A stretch of 34,077 nt of DNA from Bryobacterales bacterium. GTDB taxonomy: Bacteria > Acidobacteriota > Terriglobia > Bryobacterales > Bryobacteraceae. Of the stretch, positions 16,014-24,044 are shown in pieces (within the stretch, counting starts at the first letter, position 1; every line of letters starts with the position of its first letter). The DNA is taken from contig JAIXKK010000128.1 in assembly GCA_026954325.1 (NCBI GenBank), forward strand, positions 1-34,077, given 5' to 3'. Under the pieces are notes generated by a model. It saw only the letters and a list, made by a program, of their open reading frames with translations. It was not told the origin of the DNA and did not search any database. The translations under genes were made by a program, and so were the position numbers.

Positions 16014-19000
16014 CTAAAAGATCACCTTCAGGCCGAGTTGCAGGGTCCTTTCCGAGTTGGCGGTGCCGGTGATCTTGCCGAAGTTGGGATCGAGGACGTT
16101 GCCGTTGGGCGTGCCGAGAATCACCGTATTCGGAAGGTTGAACGATTCGGCGCGGAACTCCACGGACCGGCTTTCCTTGAAGGGGAACCTCCGGAAGATG
16201 GAGAAGTCGAGGTTCCAGAACGCCGAGGAGCGCATGGCGTAGCGGCCGAGGTTCCCGAACGTATAGACCGCGGGTGGCGCGAAGGCAGCGGTGTTGAACC
16301 ATGCTTGCGCGGTGGGATTCGAGAGTGTGGGGTTCCCCACCAGGTTGGCTCGTAAGTATCCCGTGTTTCCGGTGTTGGCGCTGTCGCCGGGAACCGTGAT
16401 GTTATACGGAAGTCCGGAACGCGCCGTGGTAATGGTGTTCAACTGCCAGCCACCCAGAATGTAATTCGCGGCGGCATTGGAACTGGAGAATCTCTTGCCC
16501 TTGCCGAAGGGCACGTCCCAAACCACGTTGACGCTCAGGACCTGGGTGAGGTCGAAGCCGGAGACGCTGCGGTCATTATTGAAGTGGTAGGGATCCTGCA
16601 CCGATTGGCCTTCGACGCCATACCAGCCGGAAGAGCCGATGTCGATGGATTTCGAGTAGGTGTAGGAAACCTGGTAGGCAAGGCCGCCCGAATAACGCTT
16701 ATTGAAGAGGAACTGGAACGCGTTATAGTTGCCGCGGCCGATGCTGCGGTCATAGTAGGTGGGGTGGATGTAGGGGTACGGTTGGCGGGGCGTCGGGTCG
16801 CCGGGGCCGGGGGTGAGCGCGACGTTGTAGTAGCCGCCCAGGTCCAATCTGCGGCTGCCGGAACCGACGTAGTCCATCGATACCGTGGTGGAATTGTTCA
16901 ACTGTTTGGCAACGCCGAAGTTCCACTGCATGGAGTAGGGGTTCTTGGCGTAAGGATCCATATACCACTGCACCTGTTGGAAGGGAGTAGGCGCCGGGAA
17001 GGCTCCGCCGCCGGTGGCGAACGGGTTCTGTCCCTTCACAACGGGGGTCAACTGGGAGGGAACGGGAACGTTCAGGTTGTTGGCAAGTTGCTGGCCGATG
17101 TCGGGCCAGGTGCCTTCGTAGTTCTGGGAGGTCTGTGTCACGGCCGCCCAGTTGTCGTAGTAGACGCCGAAACCCGCGCGGACCGCCGTCGTCTGGGTGA
17201 CCCTGTAGGCCAAGCCGAGACGGGGGCCCCAGTTCGTGGTGGTGTCGTGATAGATCTTGCCGGTGGGGGAGACCACCACGTTTGCAGGAAGCTTTCCGTC
17301 ACCGGGGATGCAGGGTGCATGGCCGCGTTCGGCGCAGGAGGGCGGCAGTTTCTGCACGATGTAGGTTCCATCGTTGAAATTGATGGAACCGGCCTCGATG
17401 CCGCCGTTCTGGCCCACGGTATCCTCACGGCCGTAGGGCGGGATGAACGTGCGGTCGTAGCGGAGTCCGAGGTTCATGGTGAACCTGGGAGTGACCTTCC
17501 AGGAATCCTGGAAATAGAAGCCCATGACGCCGCCCCAGCGGGTGGTTTCATGCACGTTGCGGCGGCCGGCGCTATCGGGGACGTTGAGCAGGAACGAGGC
17601 GATGGCGTTGCCGGGGTTGACGTTCGGCGCGGAGGGGTCGGAGGTCTGCTGGAGAGCGTACCCGGCGTTGGCGCTGTTGTATAGGGATTCGAAGGTGCTG
17701 CTGTTCAACTCGCCGCCGAAGCGCAAGGTGTGCGAGCCGATGATCTTCGAGACATTGGCCTTCCACTGGTGGACATTGGTTTCGTTCGGATTGAGCGATT
17801 TACTGATTCCGACGATGGGGTTGCTGAACCCGCTGAGGCCGGTCGACGGCAGCAGCGTAAACCCGCCAATGAAATTACCGGCGAAGTTCGCGTCATATCC
17901 GAGCGCGTCGATGGCGCTTTGCGCGAGACCCGGATAGAGGGTGGAAGAATTCGTTTCCTGGTGGGAACGGCCGTACTGCGCCTGCAGGACCAGGCTTGGG
18001 CTGAAGGTATGCACCCAACTGCCGCCGAAGTTCTGGGCGGGATTGTCGGTGACGGTCTGCGTAACGTTGGGGAGGCCGCCGGAACCGGCGGTGTCGTAGT
18101 AAAGCGCGCTGTAGCGGAACCAGACGAAGTCCTTGTTGCCCAGAGTCTGGTCAATGCGAGCCGTGAACTGGTTCTGGTGCTGGCGGAACGGCGTATTGTC
18201 CAGCGCGTTGTTGTTGCCGACGCCCGTGTTGTACAGCGGCGGCCGGATTTGCTTGGCCAACCCCACCAGGCGCTGGTCAATCCTGTTGGCGGGAATCTGA
18301 TTGCCGGGGAACGCATCGCGGAGGAAGCCGCCGGGCTTGTTCGGGTCGAGACGGGTTGAGAACGGATCGAATGCCTGCGCCTCGCCGGCGAGATTGCCGC
18401 TTAGTTCGGCGTCATTCGGCAAGTGCTTGTAGGATGCCGCGGCGCGTGAATAGCGGAACCCTTCGTAAGCCGCGAAGAAGAACGTCTTGTTCTTGCCGTT
18501 GTAGAGTTTGGGGATGAGGACCGGTCCTCCGGCGGAGGCTCCGAACTGGTTCTGCCGGAACACGGTGGGATTCGCCAGGAACGTATTGCGGGCGTTGAAC
18601 TCGTTGTTGCGCAGATACTCCCAGGCGGTGCCGTGGAACTCATTGGTGCCGGACTTGGTGGCGACGTTGATCATCCCGCCGAGGGCTCCTCCCAACTCGG
18701 CCAGATCATTGTGGGAGTTCACCTTGAATTCGGCGATGGAGTCAATGATGGGGGGAACGGCGTAGGTGCTCTGTAAAGCGCCCTGGTTGTTGAGACCGTC
18801 GGTGAAGAACATGTTGCTGCGGTTCGTCTGGCCGTTGACGGCGGGGAAGACGAACTGCGTGCCGGAGGCGACGTTGCCGAATCCCCCGGAGTTCTGCGAG
18901 ACGCTGACGGGCGCCACACCGGGAGACAGCGAAAGAAGCTGAGTGAAGTTGCGGCCGTTGAGCGGGAGATCCACCACCTGCTTGGCGGCGACGACGGCGC

Positions 19001-19439
19001 CGAGTTCGGCGGTGGACTGTTGCACCAGTTCGCCGGAGGCTTCCACGGTCATGGTCTGCTGGACAGTACCCACCTGGAGGGAAACGTCCACGGTGGCCGT
19101 TTGGTTAACCGCGAGGGTGATGCGCGGGATCTGGACTGTCTGAAATCCAGGGGCGGTCGCCTCGAGGGAATAGTTCCCGGGGGTGATGTTGAGAAAAACG
19201 TAATTGCCGGCTGTGTTGGATTCCGCCTCGCGCCGAACGGTTGTTTCGACGTTCGTCAGGGCGAGTTTCACTCCGGCGACGACGCTGCCGGAAGGATCCC
19301 GAACCACGCCGGTAACCGAAGCAGTGGAAATTTGGGCGTGAGCCGGCCCCGTAAGCACGCCAAACGCGGCAAGTGTCAGTAACGAAAGAACCCTTGTCCG
19401 CCAAGAAGGCAGGACAAGCCTTTGATAGACTAAACGCAT
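16014..19439 (-). CDS. Oar-like TonB-dependent outer-membrane receptor with carboxypeptidase-regulatory-like domain
   Basis: The product has 1141 residues from the start chosen. A signal peptide ending GPAHAQ is followed by a carboxypeptidase-regulatory-like Ig domain (SVTGVVRDPSGSVVAGVKLA to FQTVQIPRITLAVNQTATVD, about 40-120), a plug domain containing LPLNGRNFTQLLSLSPGV and GGALGGMINVATKSGTNEFH, and a long beta-barrel ending in LQLGLKVIF with the C-terminal aromatic typical of outer-membrane proteins. Such Oar-like receptors are expanded in Solibacter-type Acidobacteria and are thought to take up large substrates; the ligand here is unknown. The ATG at 19439 is preferred: GGAGGG lies 10 nt before it, whereas an ATG 21 nt further upstream would place that Shine-Dalgarno inside the coding region. 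Confidence 0.92.
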   Translation of the reverse strand: MRLVYQRLVLPSWRTRVLSLLTLAAFGVLTGPAHAQISTASVTGVVRDPSGSVVAGVKLALTNVETTVRREAESNTAGNYVFLNITPGNYSLEATAPGFQTVQIPRITLAVNQTATVDVSLQVGTVQQTMTVEASGELVQQSTAELGAVVAAKQVVDLPLNGRNFTQLLSLSPGVAPVSVSQNSGGFGNVASGTQFVFPAVNGQTNRSNMFFTDGLNNQGALQSTYAVPPIIDSIAEFKVNSHNDLAELGGALGGMINVATKSGTNEFHGTAWEYLRNNEFNARNTFLANPTVFRQNQFGASAGGPVLIPKLYNGKNKTFFFAAYEGFRYSRAAASYKHLPNDAELSGNLAGEAQAFDPFSTRLDPNKPGGFLRDAFPGNQIPANRIDQRLVGLAKQIRPPLYNTGVGNNNALDNTPFRQHQNQFTARIDQTLGNKDFVWFRYSALYYDTAGSGGLPNVTQTVTDNPAQNFGGSWVHTFSPSLVLQAQYGRSHQETNSSTLYPGLAQSAIDALGYDANFAGNFIGGFTLLPSTGLSGFSNPIVGISKSLNPNETNVHQWKANVSKIIGSHTLRFGGELNSSTFESLYNSANAGYALQQTSDPSAPNVNPGNAIASFLLNVPDSAGRRNVHETTRWGGVMGFYFQDSWKVTPRFTMNLGLRYDRTFIPPYGREDTVGQNGGIEAGSINFNDGTYIVQKLPPSCAERGHAPCIPGDGKLPANVVVSPTGKIYHDTTTNWGPRLGLAYRVTQTTAVRAGFGVYYDNWAAVTQTSQNYEGTWPDIGQQLANNLNVPVPSQLTPVVKGQNPFATGGGAFPAPTPFQQVQWYMDPYAKNPYSMQWNFGVAKQLNNSTTVSMDYVGSGSRRLDLGGYYNVALTPGPGDPTPRQPYPYIHPTYYDRSIGRGNYNAFQFLFNKRYSGGLAYQVSYTYSKSIDIGSSGWYGVEGQSVQDPYHFNNDRSVSGFDLTQVLSVNVVWDVPFGKGKRFSSSNAAANYILGGWQLNTITTARSGLPYNITVPGDSANTGNTGYLRANLVGNPTLSNPTAQAWFNTAAFAPPAVYTFGNLGRYAMRSSAFWNLDFSIFRRFPFKESRSVEFRAESFNLPNTVILGTPNGNVLDPNFGKITGTANSERTLQLGLKVIF

Positions 19440-19449
19440 TATTCTCTGT

Positions 19450-19455
19450 CCCTCC
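19450..19455 (-). promoter_or_regulatory. Shine-Dalgarno that fixes the receptor gene start
   Basis: GGAGGG on the minus strand, 10 nt ahead of the ATG at 19439. It argues against the in-frame ATG at 19460. Confidence 0.6.
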
Positions 19456-19469
19456 AACAAGTGCTTACG

Positions 19470-19498
19470 ATCTTATGATTGTTTGGAGCCGGTGTCAA
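19470..19498 (-). promoter_or_regulatory. Sigma-70-type promoter of the receptor-TPR operon
   Basis: On the minus strand TTGACA (19493-19498, perfect -35) is followed after exactly 17 bp by TAAGAT (19470-19475, four of six -10 bases). Transcription would start near 19463, giving a leader of about 24 nt that contains the GGAGGG ribosome binding site. It sits in the gap shared with the divergent GntR gene, so that regulator could bind here. Confidence 0.7.
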
Positions 19499-19523
19499 GC
19501 GCTCAATTTCGTCCAGTTACCGA

Positions 19524-19552
19524 TTGTTTCGCGTTCCAATGGGTGCTATAAA
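19524..19552 (+). promoter_or_regulatory. Candidate promoter of the GntR regulator gene
   Basis: TTGTTT (19524-19529), 17 bp, TATAAA (19547-19552). The start would be near 19559, only about 9 nt before the ATG at 19568, so the message would be nearly leaderless. Confidence 0.45.
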
Positions 19553-19567
19553 GAGTTCCGAGCGCTT

Positions 19568-20293
19568 ATGTCGACAGTTTCCAATGAGGCGGCATCGAGT
19601 TCGCTGCTAAAAGAGAGTCTGGCGTCCGCCTTGAAGCAGGCGATTATGGAAGGCCGGCTGGCGCCGGGGGAGCGTGTAGTGGAGGCGAAGTGGGCCAAGG
19701 AGTTCGGCGCCGCACAAGCTTCCGTACGTGAGAGTATTAATATCTTGATATCCGAAGGCTTTCTGGTGAAGGATTCCGGGCGCAGCGCGCGCGTCGTCGA
19801 GTACCAGGAATCGGACGTGGCGAGAATCTATGAGGTACGGGGCGCGCTGGAAGGACTGGCCGCGCAACTGGCCTGCGCGGCCGGTGCGGACCTGTCGGCA
19901 ATGGAAGCGGCGCTGAATCAGATGACGGAGTCGGTGGAAAGAGGGGACATGAGGAGTCTGCTTCTTAGCGACCAGCGCTTCCACATGGCCATGGCCGAGA
20001 CTTCGGGCAACGCGGTGCTGGTGGACGCCGTTCGCCGTCTCCTGGGGCCGCTGTTCGCATTCATCCTGATTCGGGTGCTGAAGAGCGGGCAAGGTCCGGA
20101 AGCCTGGCGCGACGACCTGCCCCGGCATCGAAGAATGATCGAGGTGATCCGCGAGGGGAATCCTGAACTGGCGGGACAGTACGTGCGGCATTCCGTCACG
20201 CGGTTCGTGGCTTCCGCTTATGAGGTTTGGGGAAATGAGGGCGGGTCCGTGGAGGCGCATACGAAGGGTGACGGCCGGCGGCCGAAAGCGTAG
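19568..20293 (+). CDS. GntR-family regulator with FCD effector domain
   Basis: A 241-residue transcription factor. The N-terminal winged helix (about 12-80) shows LKQAIMEGRLAPGERVVEAK and AAQASVRESINILISEGFLV, the GntR recognition helix. Residues 90-215 form the all-helical FCD domain, beginning IYEVRGALEGLAAQLA and including DQRFHMAMAETSGN and HRRMIEVIREGN, with Asp/His residues that in relatives bind metal and a carboxylate ligand. FCD regulators often respond to sugar acids, which suits the enolase-superfamily dehydratase 21 nt downstream. The ATG at 19568 is used because the sequence upstream in frame, back to 19373, lies over the receptor promoter and signal-peptide codons and is not protein-like. 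Confidence 0.88.
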   Translation: MSTVSNEAASSSLLKESLASALKQAIMEGRLAPGERVVEAKWAKEFGAAQASVRESINILISEGFLVKDSGRSARVVEYQESDVARIYEVRGALEGLAAQLACAAGADLSAMEAALNQMTESVERGDMRSLLLSDQRFHMAMAETSGNAVLVDAVRRLLGPLFAFILIRVLKSGQGPEAWRDDLPRHRRMIEVIREGNPELAGQYVRHSVTRFVASAYEVWGNEGGSVEAHTKGDGRRPKA

Positions 20294-20314
20294 CCCGAAC
20301 TGGGATATAGAACG

Positions 20315-21550
20315 ATGAGATCATTCACAATCCGCAAGGCGGAAGCAAGAGACAGGCGATTCCCGCTCCACGCCGGCGCCGGGACTGACGCCGTGCATGT
20401 GGTGACGGAGTATGCGTTCGCCGAGACACGGCTCCTTACCGGAGAGGAGGTACAGGGGTGCGGCATTGTGCTCACGCTGGGGCGCGGCAACGATCTGGTT
20501 TGCCGGGCGATCGAGATGCTTGCCGAACCGCTCGCCGGCCGTGAAATCGAGGAACTGATGGCGGATTTCGGCTCCGTCAGCCGGCAACTGGCGGACCATG
20601 CGGAACTGCGCTGGCTCGGTCCGCACAAGGGCGTGATCCATCTGGCGCTGGCGTCGTTGACGAATGCCTGCTTCGATCTTTGGGCGAAGGCGCGAGGGGT
20701 ACCCTTGTGGGGACTTCTGCTGGCTCTTCCCGCGGCGGCGGTGGTGAATCTGCTGGATCTGAGCTATCTCGAAGACGCGTTGACGCGGGCCGAGGCGCTT
20801 CAGATGATCGAGGAAGAGGAAGCCCGGCGGGCATCGCGTGAAGAGATCCTCGTCAGAGGTTACCCGGGCTACGACACTTCCGTTGGATGGTTCCAATATG
20901 AGGACGCGATGGTGCGGGAGAACGCCAGGCAGGCGCTGGAGAACGGCTTCCGGGCATTCAAGCTGAAGGTGGGGGCGAAGGATGCCGCCCGCGACCTGCG
21001 ACGCGCGGCGATGCTGAGGGAACTGGCCGGCGCGGATTGCCGGATCATGTTTGATGCGAATCAGCAATGGACTTTGGCGCAGGCCGAGAGTTTCTGCGGC
21101 GCCGTGCGCGGGCTGGATCCGTACTGGATTGAAGAGCCCACGCATCCGGACGATATCGAGGCCCATGCGGCGCTGGCGCGGCGCATCGCGCCGATGCGCA
21201 TCGCGCTGGGGGAGCATGTTCCCAACCGGGTGATGTTCAAGAATTTCCTCTCGCGTGGCGCCGTGCATTTCGTACAAGCCGATTGCACGCGCTTGGCGGG
21301 GATTTCGGAGTTTCTCGCGGTGAGCATGCTGGCCCGCAAGTACGATCTGCCGCTTGTGCCTCACGTGCGAGACATGGGCCAGATCCATCAGCACCTGGTG
21401 CTGTTCAATCACATCGCGCTCGGGTTGGAGGCGTTGTTTCTGGAATACATTCCTCATATGCGGGAGCATTTTTTGCATCCGGCCGTGGTGGAAGCGGGAG
21501 TCTACCGGACGCCTCAAACACCGGGTTGTACGGCAGACTTGAAGGCATAA
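20315..21550 (+). CDS. Enolase-superfamily dehydratase, L-fuconate-dehydratase type
   Basis: A 411-residue mandelate-racemase-group enzyme. The barrel carries GYDTSVGWFQYEDAMVRENA, the base motif FKLKVGA (K216, K218), metal ligands D247 (MFDANQQW), E273 or E274 (DPYWIEEPTHPDD) and E300 (ALGEHVPNR), and the barrel His350 in LPLVPHVRDMGQIHQH. The order and wording of these motifs match L-fuconate dehydratase and human ENOSF1 better than mandelate racemase or galactarate dehydratase. It would dehydrate a six-carbon sugar acid to its 2-keto-3-deoxy form in the cytoplasm. An insertion-like stretch MIEEEEARRASREEIL precedes the barrel, as in FucD. It lies directly behind the GntR regulator; any downstream pathway genes appear to have been lost (see the remnants that follow). 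Confidence 0.85.
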   Translation: MRSFTIRKAEARDRRFPLHAGAGTDAVHVVTEYAFAETRLLTGEEVQGCGIVLTLGRGNDLVCRAIEMLAEPLAGREIEELMADFGSVSRQLADHAELRWLGPHKGVIHLALASLTNACFDLWAKARGVPLWGLLLALPAAAVVNLLDLSYLEDALTRAEALQMIEEEEARRASREEILVRGYPGYDTSVGWFQYEDAMVRENARQALENGFRAFKLKVGAKDAARDLRRAAMLRELAGADCRIMFDANQQWTLAQAESFCGAVRGLDPYWIEEPTHPDDIEAHAALARRIAPMRIALGEHVPNRVMFKNFLSRGAVHFVQADCTRLAGISEFLAVSMLARKYDLPLVPHVRDMGQIHQHLVLFNHIALGLEALFLEYIPHMREHFLHPAVVEAGVYRTPQTPGCTADLKA

Positions 21551-21631
21551 GGAACGGCTGGATAATACTGTCATGGCGGCTGGCGGCTCTGCCGTGGGGA
21601 AGCGCGATTCGGGCGCGGGCGGCGAGCGGGC

Positions 21632-21901
21632 GCATCGCCGTCTATTCGCTGGTGGGAGGCGTCGCGCGGCGGAATCGAGGATTTCGAACCGCTCACAATG
21701 ATTCGGCGGACGGCCAGCCACGCCGGGGACGCGGATAAGCCCGCGCTCGAATTGCTGGGCGAGGCCGTGAAATGGGTGACCCGGGGGCAGGAACACGCGA
21801 GCGGCATCAGCCGCAAGCCGCACTCCCGCACGCCGGACTATGCGGTGTGGATGCGATGCCGCGGGCAGCGGCAAAGGCCAGGTAAGGGACGGAATTCTTG
21901 A
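21632..21901 (+). pseudogene. Remnant of a DUF4091-type protein C-terminus
   Basis: Reading the plus strand in the frame of 21698, residues SPSIRWWEASRGGIEDFEPL followed by TMIRRTASHAGDADKPALEL give a clear match in pattern to the SIRWELLREGIEDYEYL stretch near the end of DUF4091-containing glycoside-hydrolase-like proteins. Upstream the frame closes at 21563 and the protein-like character is lost, so only the last 80-90 residues of a several-hundred-residue protein survive. There is no start codon with a ribosome binding site. The identification rests on motif memory. Confidence 0.45.
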
Positions 21902-21916
21902 CTTTACCCTCTCCCC

Positions 21917-22543
21917 TTGCGATCCGGATCAGGTTGGAATAAGGTCGCGGTAAAGAACTTGAACAGGCTGGGACTCGCTCAAAGGGAATGCGCCCGTTCG
22001 GCCATGCGGCTTGGCGGATGTAGCGTGAGGGTGCTCTACCGGCGCACGCGGAATGAGATGCCGTGCCTGATGGAAGAGGTGGAGGGCGCCGAAGCAGAAG
22101 GCGTGGAGTTCGATTTTCTTGCTTCGCCGGTGCGCCTGGAGTCGACGGACGGCCGCCGGATTCTGTTGACCTGCCGCCGCATGAAGCCGGGCGAGCCCGA
22201 TGCCTCGGGGCGGCGGATCCCGGCGCCGGTGGAGGGCTCCGATTTCTCCCTGGAATGCTCCACCGTCATCGCCGCCACGGGACAATCGGTGGAACGCACT
22301 CTTGCCGAGCGCGAGGGCTTACGGGTGACGACATGGGGAATCGCCGCGGATGAACGCACGCTGGCGACGAACATTCCCGGGGTCTTTGCCGGCGGAGACG
22401 CACTGCTGGGAGCCGGCCTGGCGGTGCGGGCGGTTGCGGCGGGACGCATCGCCGCCGCTTCCATCCGCCAGTACCTGAGTGGGGAACCCGTGACGGGCGA
22501 GCCGTCGCAATGGGGCATTGCCATGCAGCCGGTGGACGAATAG
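21917..22543 (+). pseudogene. Truncated GltD-like FAD/NAD(P) oxidoreductase (C-terminal half only)
   Basis: The open frame encodes about 208 residues that align in pattern with the second half of GltD/glutamate-synthase-small-subunit-like oxidoreductases: ECARSAMRLGG, VRVLYRRTRNEMPCLMEEVE, the very typical GEPDASGRRIPAPVEGSDF, STVIAATGQS, and the FAD-end motif IPGVFAGGDALLGAGLAVRA. The N-terminal FAD-binding Rossmann motif and the GGGN motif of the NADPH site, normally some 200 or more residues ahead, are missing; only a TTG and no ribosome binding site stand at the 5' end. It is therefore a remnant. It lies downstream of the fuconate-dehydratase-like gene on the same strand and may once have belonged to that operon. 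Confidence 0.75.
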
Positions 22544-22550
22544 GAGCACG

Positions 22551-22874
22551 CGGAAATTTTCCGCGCCATCGAGAAGGCCGCGCGCATCCGGACACCGGGT
22601 TCAAAGGCTGATACTGGGGCTGCAACTTCAGCGCGCATCCCGAGTTACTCCGCGCGGCGTTTGAGCTCCTCATGGAACTCCTGCTCGGGAAGGAACGGAT
22701 TGAGACAGGCCGCCCCGGCGAAGCGGTCGGGGTACGCTTTGACGGCCGCGGCGATCCGGTCATGCCCGGCGCGGTCCAGGAACGGAGCAGCAAGTCCGCA
22801 TCCTGGCCGCGGCCGCCATGGCGGGCGCGCCCGAGGTGGGCATGCGTGTCATACAGGCGGAAGCCATCCTTCAA
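22551..22874 (-). pseudogene. Decayed amidohydrolase gene with several frameshifts
   Basis: On the minus strand a TTG at 22874 overlaps the stop of the dehydrogenase gene (TTGA) and opens [20 protein letters not shown], the start of an amidohydrolase-2 TIM barrel with its HxH metal motif (DTHAH). Near 22780 the protein jumps frame to [20 protein letters not shown], then AGAACLNPFLPEQEFHEELK, and hits TAA at 22645-22647. Past that stop the original frame resumes with ALKLQPQYQPLNP, and another shift gives VRMRAAFSMARK before homology stops near 22551, next to the end of the oxidoreductase remnant. About 110 of an expected 280-300 residues remain. Confidence 0.75.
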
Positions 22875-23941
22875 TCGGGGCACTCCTCGATCTGGCGGGC
22901 AATGCGGTCGCCGAGTTCGCTTGTGGAAAGCGCCCCTCCGATATCGGGGGTGGCGTTGGCGGGGTCCGCGCAGACAAGTTCGACGGCGCGGTGGATGAGC
23001 TTTGCGCCGCGAAGCGAATCCGGGGTGTCCAGCCATTCGAGCATCAAGGCGGCGGAAAGGATGGTGGCGATGGGGTTGGCAATTCCCTTCCCGGCGATGT
23101 CCGGGGCAGAGCCGTGCGAGGGCTGGAAGACGGCATGCTCATCGCCGATATCCGCGCTCGGGGCCATGCCCATCCCGCCCACCAGACCCGCGGCGAGATC
23201 GGAAAGGATGTCCCCAAACATGTTCTCCATCACCATCACGTCAAAGCGGCAGGGATCCTTGACCAGGTAGAGCGCGGCGGCGTCCACGTAGAAGCGGCTG
23301 GTGGAGACGCCAGGGAATTCAGCGGCCACCTGGTCGAACACCGAACGAAAGTAGGCCATGGAAGGAAGCACGTTCGCTTTGTCCACCAGCGTGACGTGGC
23401 GGCGCCGGCGGGATGCCATTTGAAAGGCCGCGCGGCAGATGCGCGCGGTGGCGCGGCGCGTAACCAACAATGTGTCGCGGGCCTCGGAGGCGGTGAAGTC
23501 GGCCGAATTCTTGCGGGAGGCGAACAGCCCTTCGGTGTTCTCGCGGTAGATGACGAAATCCAGCGGTCCGGAAAGCGGCCGGAGCGGAGAATGCGCGGGA
23601 TTGTAAAGACGGATGGGACGCAGCCCGGCGTAGAGGTCGAGCACCTCTCGCAAATCGATTTGCGGAGTCATTTCCGTTCCATTGGGCCGGCGCACGCCGG
23701 GCAGCCCCATGGCCCCCAGCAGAGTGGCGTCAGCCTTGCGGCAGGCTTCGAGCGTGGCGCCGGGAAGAGGATTCCCGTTGAGCAGATATTCACCGGCTCC
23801 GGCAGGGTACTCCGTAAAATAGTACTCTGTGGACGGAATCCCGCGTACCACCGCGGCAAGGGCCTTGAGGGCTTCCTTCGTCACATCAGGGCCGATCCCG
23901 TCACCGGCGAGCACGGCAATTTCAAATGTTCTTTCGGGCAT
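22871..23941 (-). CDS. Isocitrate/isopropylmalate dehydrogenase family protein (tartrate-dehydrogenase-like)
   Basis: A 356-residue beta-decarboxylating dehydrogenase. It opens with [20 protein letters not shown], then has a substrate-loop region [30 protein letters not shown], the catalytic-lysine segment [20 protein letters not shown], metal ligands in [20 protein letters not shown] (Asp residues), and [20 protein letters not shown] for the nucleotide. Members oxidise isocitrate, 3-isopropylmalate, homoisocitrate or tartrate/D-malate; nothing visible decides which. No leuC/leuD genes are nearby, which makes leucine synthesis less likely. The ATG at 23941 is chosen because homology starts there; a TTG 72 nt upstream would add residues unlike the family. 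The gene is followed, with overlapping stop and start, by the amidohydrolase remnant, and is divergent from the nucleoside operon. Confidence 0.83.
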   Translation of the reverse strand: MPERTFEIAVLAGDGIGPDVTKEALKALAAVVRGIPSTEYYFTEYPAGAGEYLLNGNPLPGATLEACRKADATLLGAMGLPGVRRPNGTEMTPQIDLREVLDLYAGLRPIRLYNPAHSPLRPLSGPLDFVIYRENTEGLFASRKNSADFTASEARDTLLVTRRATARICRAAFQMASRRRRHVTLVDKANVLPSMAYFRSVFDQVAAEFPGVSTSRFYVDAAALYLVKDPCRFDVMVMENMFGDILSDLAAGLVGGMGMAPSADIGDEHAVFQPSHGSAPDIAGKGIANPIATILSAALMLEWLDTPDSLRGAKLIHRAVELVCADPANATPDIGGALSTSELGDRIARQIEECPD

Positions 23942-24044
23942 GAAGGGTTTCGAGGTAATGGTTTTCGGGGGAAGCGAAAGAGACCGTGCTCCAGTCTTCG
24001 TCTTTACTTCCAACTACATAAGATGATACGCTAAATAACTCATA

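Noticed and set aside
22266..23036. A continuous 256-codon minus-strand frame
   Set aside because: Only two short pieces are protein-like (start of the amidohydrolase and ALKLQPQYQP); the rest is the wrong frame of the pseudogene, the oxidoreductase remnant and the dehydrogenase end.
22661..24034. A 457-codon plus-strand frame opposite the isopropylmalate-type dehydrogenase
   Set aside because: It is a shadow of the minus-strand gene, with no recognised motif and no ribosome binding site; its first part runs over the amidohydrolase remnant.
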